Positions 56,473-64,000 of a stretch of 64,000 nucleotides of DNA are shown piece by piece. Positions within the stretch are counted from its first letter, which is position 1; every line of letters begins with the position of its first letter. Under the pieces are notes generated by a model that made no database searches, was not told the DNA's origin, and saw only the letters and a list, made by a program, of their open reading frames with translations. Both the position numbers and the translations under genes were made by a program. This stretch comes from Pseudomonadota bacterium (GTDB lineage Bacteria; Pseudomonadota; Gammaproteobacteria; Steroidobacterales; Steroidobacteraceae). The stretch spans positions 32,382 through 96,381 of the forward strand of contig JABBNZ010000007.1 of the NCBI GenBank assembly GCA_019352035.1, in the 5' to 3' direction.

Positions 56473-57069
56473 TTACGGGCGGTCGGCCGCCGTCGGTGAC
56501 GCCCGCTGCCCGGCGATCACGGGGATATTGAAATTCCACATGACCGTTTGGCTCGCAGACTCCACGGCCACCGCGGCCGTCAGCGTGAAGAGGCCCGCTC
56601 TGTCTGGCTTGACGATCACCGATCCAAAGATCGGCACGCCGCTCGCCGGCTTGATGGTGCTCATCGCCGGAACGTGACTCACGACCGTCAGCCCCCCGAG
56701 CGAGCCGAACGCCACCCGCAAGCCCTGCAGCCCGTGCGCCTGCGGGATCAGGGCGTATTTGATCTCATCGTCCTGGCCGACCACGGGCCGGTCCCGGATG
56801 CGGAACTTGAGGTTGACCGGCGGATCGCTGCGGCTCGGTCCCACGGCATCCACCATGCCGGCCAGCGCCTTCGCGACCGGCCGCTCCGGGGGGGCCAGAT
56901 GGGCCTTGGGCGCCGCATCGGCGGCCGGCGCGGGATGTTGCGAGCCGCCGCAGCCGGCCAGCAGGCTCGCGGCCGCGAGGGCAAGCCCCCTGAGTCCCGC
57001 CCCGGCGAGGCGCCCGATACCGCCGGATGCCCCCCGGCGCCGCACCGAAATTATTCTGGTTGTCCGCAT
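56473..57069 (-). CDS. Predicted lipoprotein of unknown function
   Basis: A 198-residue protein with a lipobox LLAGC at the end of an N-terminal signal (GLRGLALAAASLLAGCGGS), so it is probably an acylated envelope protein. After a Pro/Ala-rich linker the rest is beta-rich (VNLKFRIRDRPVV; IKPASGVPIFGSVIVKP). The reading frame is open far upstream, but only the ATG at 57069 gives the signal peptide. It lies 9 bases before the GGDEF/EAL gene and may be its operon partner upstream. Family not recognised. Confidence 0.75.
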   Translation of the reverse strand: MRTTRIISVRRRGASGGIGRLAGAGLRGLALAAASLLAGCGGSQHPAPAADAAPKAHLAPPERPVAKALAGMVDAVGPSRSDPPVNLKFRIRDRPVVGQDDEIKYALIPQAHGLQGLRVAFGSLGGLTVVSHVPAMSTIKPASGVPIFGSVIVKPDRAGLFTLTAAVAVESASQTVMWNFNIPVIAGQRASPTAADRP

Positions 57070-57169
57070 GTTGCGCACACAAGCAACTGATTCTGTGACA
57101 ATAGCGCGGCAGGGGCCTGCCGCGCATCGGGACTTTTGGAATTTCGTGATCGGACGCAAGTGACCCCGA

Positions 57170-58189
57170 TCACCTGGCGAGCAGCGGCGGCTCATCGATC
57201 GCCGCCATCTGCTCGCGCAGATCCCCGAGATGCCCCTCCCAATACCGCCCCTCGCCGAACCAGGGGAAGGCCCTCGGGAAGGCCGGGTCCGGCCAGCGGT
57301 GGCACACCCAGGCGGCGTGGTGCAGCATCCGCAGCCCCCGCAGGGGCTCGATGAGCAGCAGCTCGTGGAAATCGAGGTCGGCGAACTGCTGATAGCCGCT
57401 CGAGAGCGCCGCCCACTGCGCCTGCTGATCCTCGGGCGGCCCGGAGAGCAGCATCCAGAGGTCCTGGATGCGCGGGCCCAGCGCACAGTCGTCCAGATCG
57501 ACGAAGATCGGCCCATGCTCGTTCCACAGCAGGTTGCCGAGATGGCAGTCCCCGTGCAGCCGCAGCCGACTGACCGGGCCGGCGTCATGGTAGGCGCGCC
57601 GGATACGCTCGAGAAGCTGGCCGCTCACCCGCTCGTACTGGTCCCGCAGCGCCTCGGGCAGCAGGTTCGAGCGCAGCACGAGCGATCGCGCCTCGGTCCC
57701 CAGCCGCTCGACACCGACCTCGGGCCGCCGCTCGAAGGAGCGCCTCGCCCCCACCTGATGGAGCCGGGCGAGGGCGCGGCCGAGCATCTGCCGAGCCTCG
57801 GGCGCATCGAGCTCCGGGGCGCAGCTGCGCAGATACGGAAAGGCGGCGAAGCGGAACTCCCGGTGCCGCAGCAGCGTCTGGCCCCCGATCGTCACCGGCG
57901 CCGCCACCTGCAGCTCGGCGGCGGCAAGCTCGGCGGCGAAGCGGTGTTCCTCGAGGATCTGCGCATCGCTCCAGCGCCCCGGACGGTAGAACTTGAGGAC
58001 CAGCATCCCCTGGGCGTCGCCCAGCTGGTAGACCCGGTTCTCGTAGCTGTTCAGCGCGAAGAGGCGCCCGTCGGGCTCGAGTCCCGCGGAGCTCGCCGCA
58101 TCGAGTACCCGCTCGGGCGAAAGCCCGGAGAAGGGCGTCTCCTCGGGAGCCAAAGGCGTCACGTGGCTGCTTCTGGTTTTGTTTATCAT
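57170..58189 (-). CDS. srkA: Stress response serine/threonine protein kinase (SrkA/RdoA/YihE family)
   Basis: A 339-residue kinase with the choline-kinase-like fold. Seen: LNSYENRVYQLGDAQGMLVL, then KFYRPGRW (ATP-binding Lys), LRLHGDCHLGNLLWNEHGPI (catalytic HGD loop) and FVDLDDCALGPRIQDLW (metal Asp). E. coli SrkA protects against stress-induced cell death. ATG 58189 (MINKTRSS) matches the family length; the frame extends to 58237. Confidence 0.9.
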   Translation of the reverse strand: MINKTRSSHVTPLAPEETPFSGLSPERVLDAASSAGLEPDGRLFALNSYENRVYQLGDAQGMLVLKFYRPGRWSDAQILEEHRFAAELAAAELQVAAPVTIGGQTLLRHREFRFAAFPYLRSCAPELDAPEARQMLGRALARLHQVGARRSFERRPEVGVERLGTEARSLVLRSNLLPEALRDQYERVSGQLLERIRRAYHDAGPVSRLRLHGDCHLGNLLWNEHGPIFVDLDDCALGPRIQDLWMLLSGPPEDQQAQWAALSSGYQQFADLDFHELLLIEPLRGLRMLHHAAWVCHRWPDPAFPRAFPWFGEGRYWEGHLGDLREQMAAIDEPPLLAR

Positions 58190-58242
58190 CGCCGGCCAGC
58201 TCTGGCTGTCACCCATTCCACCCCAACGTACTCCCATTTTGC

Positions 58243-59238
58243 ATGAAACAGGCCACCATCCTCGTGACCGGCGGCGCCGGCTATATCGGCAGCCACGTCG
58301 TGCTTCAGCTTCGCGCCCGCGGCGAGCGGGTCATCATCCTCGATGACCTGTCGCGGGGCTTCCGCCAGGCCGCGCTCGACACTGCGCTCATCGTCGGGCA
58401 GGTGGGCGAGCGCGACACCGTGCTCAAGGTGCTGCGCGAGCACGGCGTCGACACCGTCATGCACTTTGCCGCCTATACGATCGTGCCGGAGTCGGTGCGC
58501 GAGCCGCTGAAGTACTACGGCAACAACACCTGCTCCACCCGCTCGCTGCTGCAATGCTGCGTCGAGACCGGCGTGAAGCACTTCGTATTCTCCTCCACGG
58601 CGGCGGTGTATGGGATGCCGCCGGAGGGCGTCGCGGCGGAGAGCACTCCCACCGCGCCGATCAACCCCTACGGGACCTCGAAGCTCATGTCGGAATGGAT
58701 GCTGCGCGATGTCTCGGCCGCATCCCCTCTCAAGCACGTCGCCCTGCGCTATTTCAACGTGGCCGGCTCGGACTCCCAGAGCCGCATCGGCCAGGCCACG
58801 CCCAACGCCACGCTTTTGGTGAAGGTCGCCTGCGAGGTCGCGGTCGGCAAGCGCCCGCATCTCTCGATTTTCGGTACCGACTACCAGACGCCGGACGGGA
58901 CGGGGGTTCGCGACTACATCCATGTGGAAGACCTGGCGACGGCCCATCTCAATGCGCTTGACTACCTGCGCGGCGGCGGCGGCTCCACCGTCCTCAACGT
59001 CGGCTACGGTCACGGTTACAGCGTCCGCGAGGTGCTCCAGAGCGTCGAGCGGGTATCGGGCCAGCGCCTGAAGGTGATCGAGGAGCCTCGCCGGGCCGGC
59101 GATCCCCCGGGTCTGGTGGCGCGCGCCGACCGCATCCGCCAGGAGCTCGGGTGGAAGCCGCGCCTGGATGACCTCGACACCATCGTGCGCACCGCCCTCG
59201 CATGGGAAAGGCGATTGCTCAAAGAGCCTTGGGCGTAG
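58243..59238 (+). CDS. galE: UDP-glucose 4-epimerase
   Basis: A 331-residue extended SDR interconverting UDP-glucose and UDP-galactose. The NAD motif GGAGYIG is at 10-16, SSTAAVYG carries the catalytic Ser, and Y143/K147 lie in NPYGTSK. The substrate loop RYFNVAGSDSQSRIGQ and the segment IFGTDYQTPDGTGVRDYIHV are characteristic. It precedes the sensor kinase gene by 11 bases. Confidence 0.95.
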   Translation: MKQATILVTGGAGYIGSHVVLQLRARGERVIILDDLSRGFRQAALDTALIVGQVGERDTVLKVLREHGVDTVMHFAAYTIVPESVREPLKYYGNNTCSTRSLLQCCVETGVKHFVFSSTAAVYGMPPEGVAAESTPTAPINPYGTSKLMSEWMLRDVSAASPLKHVALRYFNVAGSDSQSRIGQATPNATLLVKVACEVAVGKRPHLSIFGTDYQTPDGTGVRDYIHVEDLATAHLNALDYLRGGGGSTVLNVGYGHGYSVREVLQSVERVSGQRLKVIEEPRRAGDPPGLVARADRIRQELGWKPRLDDLDTIVRTALAWERRLLKEPWA

Positions 59239-59249
59239 AATCCCTGAAA

Positions 59250-60740
59250 ATGCAGTGGGTGCGCCCCAAGTCCCTGAGCGGCCTGATGCTCTTCGGCCTG
59301 ATGCTTCTCGCACTGCCGCTCCTCGTTGCCATCATCACGGCCGCCCTGCAGATCCGGACCCTCACGACCACCGGCCAGAGGATCGTCATCGAGGGCGTCA
59401 CGGCGGCGCGTGCCAGCCAGCAGCTCTTCAGCGAGATCGCCTCCCTGGAGCGCACCGCGCGCCTCTACGACGTCCTCAACGACTCCAAGCTCCTGGAGTC
59501 TTACGAGCAGGAGGACCAGTTGTTCTCCGCCACGCGTGCGAAGCTCTACATCAACGCCACCCCAAACACGCGTCATACGCTCGACCAGGTCTCTGCGGTG
59601 CAGCGCAGCATCCGAACCGCCATGCTGACTACACCTGCCAGCACCAGCGCGGCCGATCAAGCGGCGCTCACGAATCAGTTCCAGACGCTGAGCAGCCTCG
59701 TCGACAGGGTGGCGCAGCAGAGCAACCAGCAGATCGACGCCGAGGTCGCGGCGCTGCGGCACCAGACCGACCACGCGCGGGCGCGGCTCTTCTGGGAGAC
59801 GGCGGGCCTGCTGCCGGTGACCCTCATCGAGATCATCATGCTGACCCTGGTCGTAGGCCGCCCGCTGCGGCAGATCGACCGCGCCATCAACGAGATCGGC
59901 CACGGCAGCATCAGCCATCCCATCACCGTCAAGGGCCCGCATGACCTCGAGCGCCTGGGCGCGCAGCTCGAGTGGCTGCGCCTGCGCCTCGTGGAAGTCG
60001 CCCAGGAGCGCAACCGGTTCCTGCGCCATATGTCCCACGAGCTGAAAACCCCTCTCGCCAACATCCGCGAGGGCACCGAGCTCCTCATGGATGGCGCCGT
60101 GGGCGAGCTCGACCCCGCCCAACGCGAGGTCACCGCCATCCTGCGCGACAACGGCATCAAGCTGCAGCGCATGATCGAGAATCTCCTCTCCTTCAGCGCC
60201 TGGCAGACCTCGAGTGTCGGCATCGAGTCGAGCGAGTTTCGCCTGCGGCCGGTGGTCAAGCAGGTCCTGGAGAATCAGCAGCTCACCCTCCTCTCCCAGC
60301 GCGTGCGACTCGACGTGCAGGTGCAGGACGTGACCCTCGTTGCCGACCGCGGCAAGATCCGCCTCATCCTCGAGAACCTGGTGTCGAATGCCGTCAAGTA
60401 CTCCCCGAAGGGAGGCACCATTCACATCAAAGCGGCCACCGACGCCGGCTCCCTCGTCATCGACGTCGCCGACAACGGTCCCGGCATCTCCAAGGATGAG
60501 CGCGACCACGTGTTCGAGGCGTTCTACACCGGCCGCGCCGCCAAGAGCACGGCCGTCAAAGGCACCGGCATCGGGCTCTCCGTCGTGTTGGAATTCGTGG
60601 CCGCGCACGGCGGCACCGTGGAGATTGTCGATGGGGAATACCCCGGCGCGCACTTCCGCATCCGCATGCCGATCGGCCTCGCCCGCGACGGCCAGCCCGG
60701 CGAAGGCCCGCAGCCCAGGACCGAGGCCCATGCGGCGTAG
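59250..60740 (+). CDS. glrK: Sensor histidine kinase, GlrK (QseE)-like
   Basis: A 496-residue membrane kinase. Two membrane helices (about 10-32 and 180-205) enclose a helical periplasmic sensor of about 150 residues; a HAMP linker follows, then the H-box LRHMSHELKTPLANIREG, and the ATPase domain with N-box LILENLVSNAVKYSPKGG, DNGPGISKDERDHVFEAFY and GTGIGLSVVLEFV. ATG 59250 fits the membrane topology better than 59202. Overlap with the lipoprotein gene and the sigma-54 regulator that follows identify it as the GlrK member of a GlrK-QseG-GlrR set. In enterobacteria this system drives glmY sRNA; no such sRNA is visible here. Confidence 0.9.
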   Translation: MQWVRPKSLSGLMLFGLMLLALPLLVAIITAALQIRTLTTTGQRIVIEGVTAARASQQLFSEIASLERTARLYDVLNDSKLLESYEQEDQLFSATRAKLYINATPNTRHTLDQVSAVQRSIRTAMLTTPASTSAADQAALTNQFQTLSSLVDRVAQQSNQQIDAEVAALRHQTDHARARLFWETAGLLPVTLIEIIMLTLVVGRPLRQIDRAINEIGHGSISHPITVKGPHDLERLGAQLEWLRLRLVEVAQERNRFLRHMSHELKTPLANIREGTELLMDGAVGELDPAQREVTAILRDNGIKLQRMIENLLSFSAWQTSSVGIESSEFRLRPVVKQVLENQQLTLLSQRVRLDVQVQDVTLVADRGKIRLILENLVSNAVKYSPKGGTIHIKAATDAGSLVIDVADNGPGISKDERDHVFEAFYTGRAAKSTAVKGTGIGLSVVLEFVAAHGGTVEIVDGEYPGAHFRIRMPIGLARDGQPGEGPQPRTEAHAA

Positions 60741-61343
60741 CCTGCAGGGGGCGTTGGCCCTCACCGTGGGGCTGCTCGCGAGCGGCTGCACGACGGGCCT
60801 GCTCGCCCCGCGGCCGGCGCCGCCCTCCATGCCCGTCATTCATCGCCAGGCCGCCTCCTCCGAGGCGCTCGCGGAGGATTTCGCGGCACTGCGCAAGCTG
60901 ATCGAGGCGGCGCCCCAGCAGCAGATGGAGATGGTCGGCACCGCCGAGGAAGCCTTCCACAAGACCCCCACCCCGACCCGTAAGCTGCGTCTCGCCCTGA
61001 TCCTCGGCACCCCGAATCAGGCGGGCTCGGACCTGCCGCGCGCGCGGCAGATGCTGCAGGAGCTCGCGAGCGCCCCCAATTCCCCCCTCCTTCCCGGGGA
61101 GCGGGCGCTGGTCGCCCTGGAACTGCAGCAAATTGGCGACTATTTGACGTTGGAGCAGGAAAACCGCACGCTGCAGGCAGAGGCCGTACGCGCCGATCAG
61201 CTCTTCATCCTCAAGCACCGCCTCGATGGCGCCGCCGAGGAGAACGAAAGGCTGAAGAAGCAGCTCGCGGAGGCGCGGGCGAAGCTGGCCGCCATCGCCA
61301 ACATCGAGAAGTCGCTCAATGAGCGCAAACCCGGACGACCCAA

Positions 61344-61347
<4 letters not shown>
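60730..61347 (+). CDS. QseG-like lipoprotein between kinase and regulator
   Basis: A 205-residue protein with signal peptide and lipobox LLASGC at about 16-21. The C-terminus is a coiled coil (NERLKKQLAEARAKLAAIAN). QseG in enterobacteria is an outer-membrane lipoprotein that interacts with the kinase; position and architecture fit. The ATG lies 11 bases inside the kinase gene end and the stop overlaps the next start (GTGA), so all three are co-translated. The frame upstream of 60730 is a shadow of the kinase. Confidence 0.8.
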
Positions 61348-62739
<1,392 letters not shown>

Positions 62740-62753
<14 letters not shown>

Positions 62754-63747
62754 CGGCGGTCTCGCCCAGGTAGCCCGCCGCGCGATACCACGCCGCCGTG
62801 CGCGCAATGCCCTCCGCTGGACTCACCCGGGGCGCATAGCCCAGGAGCTGCCGCGCCTTCGAGCAGTCGAACTCCCGATGATGCGTGAAGAAGGCCACGC
62901 GCCGCCGGTGCAGCGGCGGCTCGATGCGTAGCGGCACGCAGACCGATTCGCAGAGAATCCCCGCGGTCATGACCGGCCACAGCGGGACGCGCCAGCGGGG
63001 CGCTGCGACACCCACCGCATGGGCGATGTGCCCGACCAGCTCATTCAGCGTCGGGGCCTGCGGACCTGCCAGGATGAACACCTGACCGAGCGCCGCCTCG
63101 GATGTGCTAGTGAGGACGATGCCGTCGACGAGATCGTCGATGTGCACCATGTGCAGCTTCGGCCTGCCGCTGCCGATCATGACGAAAACGCCGCGGGCGA
63201 CCGCGCGGTAGAGCTTGAGGAACCTGAGGTCCCCCTCGCCGTAGATCGGGCTCGGCCGCACGATCGTGACCCGCTGTCCGCGCCGCGCCGCCTCGTGCAC
63301 GGCGAGCTCCCCCTCGAGCTTCGTACGCTGATAGATATCCCCCGGAGCGAAGCGGCAGGTCTCGCTCGCCGGCGGCTCGTGAATGTGCCCGTGCACGCCG
63401 ACGGTCGAGCAGTGCACCACACGCTCGCAATCGAGGCGTCGGGCGGCCTCGAGCACGTTGCGGGTGCCGCCGATGTTGACGTCCCGATAGTGGCTGTCAG
63501 GGTGTCCCGCCGTGCGAAACACCGCGGCGATGTGGTGAATCTGGTCGCAGCCGCGCGCCGCCCCCATGACATCATCGAGAGAGGTCAGTTGCCCGACACG
63601 CACCTCGATGCCGTTGGCCATGAGCGATTCGGCCTTCGATGCATCCCGGACCAATGCGCGCACGCGCTCGCCTTTGGCAGCGAGCCGGCGGGCCAGGTTG
63701 CCCCCGGTGAAGCCGGTGGCGCCAGTGACGAGAATGGTGCGTGCCAT
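62740..63747 (-). CDS. NAD-dependent epimerase/dehydratase family protein
   Basis: A 335-residue extended SDR with the nucleotide motif VTGATGFTGGNLARRLAAKG, the catalytic STVGVHGH and Y-x-x-x-K in GDIYQRTKLEGE, and IVRPSPIYGEGD. It resembles nucleoside-sugar epimerases and 3-beta-hydroxysteroid dehydrogenase-like proteins; the substrate cannot be told. The glycosyltransferase gene upstream on the same strand may be its partner. Confidence 0.85.
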
Positions 63748-63766
63748 GAGCAGTTCCGCCTAGTGT

Positions 63767-63797
63767 GAAGCGCTGGATCCGGGCCTCCCGCCCGGCT
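63767..63797 (+). repeat. REP-like palindromic repeat, copy 2
   Basis: Shares an exact 18-base run (63767-63784) with the copy at 36262-36279 and the same following CCGGGC...GCCCGG hairpin with a different loop. It lies between the epimerase start and the glycosyltransferase end. Confidence 0.6.
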
Positions 63798-63883
63798 CGG
63801 GTAGACGTGTATCCAGGGGCAATGAGTGTCGAGACCGATCGGAGCAGGGATCGTGCCATGCCGCGTCCGCGGCTCTCCCGCCG

Positions 63884-64000
63884 CTACGCGGTCCTCAGCG
63901 TGCCGAGTCCCTCGAGCTCGAGGTAGGCCGCGCACACCTTGCTGCGGAAGGCCTCCACCGAATACCGCTCCTTGGCACGCCGGCGAGCCGCCGCTCCGAG
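63884..64000 (-). CDS. Glycosyltransferase C-terminus (partial)
   Basis: The minus-strand frame entering from the right edge encodes 38 residues (GAAARRRAKERYSVEAFRSK ... YLEL) and stops at 63884-63886. The pattern, GxxARxRAxExYSxExFxxx followed by a short helix, is typical of the last helices of GT4-type glycosyltransferases. The catalytic part lies outside the window. Confidence 0.6.
   Translation of the reverse strand, partial: LGAAARRRAKERYSVEAFRSKVCAAYLELEGLGTLRTA

Overview
This is a high-GC window whose gene content points to a Gammaproteobacterium of the Xanthomonadales/Nevskiales/Steroidobacter type. The evidence is a GlrK-QseG-GlrR-like two-component operon, an SrkA kinase, carbohydrate-type TonB-dependent receptors linked to SapC and flavin-dependent halogenases, and operators resembling the Xanthomonas xyl-box. 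This placement is an inference from gene content, not a phylogeny.

Region 1 (1-9.7 kb) is a lasso-peptide locus of the isopeptidase type. The precursor gene is cut by the left window edge; at most its last codons are present. Then come the B protein (leader binding plus transglutaminase-like protease) and the C protein (asparagine-synthetase-like macrocyclase). The opposite strand carries a lasso-peptide isopeptidase, a TonB receptor with an STN signalling domain, a FecR anti-sigma and an ECF sigma factor. No ABC exporter is seen. By eye this block is less GC-rich than the rest, which suggests transfer. Region 2 (10.4-14.9 kb) holds an orphan ECF sigma factor, a small zinc-ribbon ORF and an ACT-DadA-S9 peptidase operon.

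Region 3 (15-50 kb) is a hemicellulose (arabino-/glucurono-xylan) utilisation island: GH51 arabinofuranosidase, pentose dehydrogenase, lactonase, aldose epimerase, sugar symporter, a secreted GH-like protein, GH67 alpha-glucuronidase, mannonate dehydratase, uronate isomerase, hexuronate transporter, GH3 beta-xylosidase, xylulokinase and xylose isomerase. It continues with two flavin-dependent halogenases, a JmjC/cupin protein, SapC, a large TonB receptor, a TPR/O-GlcNAc-transferase-like protein and a second GH3. Eight copies of a 14-bp palindromic operator (consensus TGRTAGCGCTAYCA) sit in front of eight of these transcription units, which suggests one LacI-type regulon. No intact regulator gene lies in the window.

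Region 4 (50-64 kb) is mostly core genome: a KirBac channel, YbdK-like ligase, GGDEF/EAL protein, lipoprotein, SrkA, GalE, GlrK-QseG-GlrR, an epimerase and the end of a glycosyltransferase. Remnants of toxin-antitoxin-like genes (RES C-terminus, truncated DUF4160 next to DUF2442) lie at 50-52 kb. No tRNA, rRNA, CRISPR array or insertion sequence was recognised.
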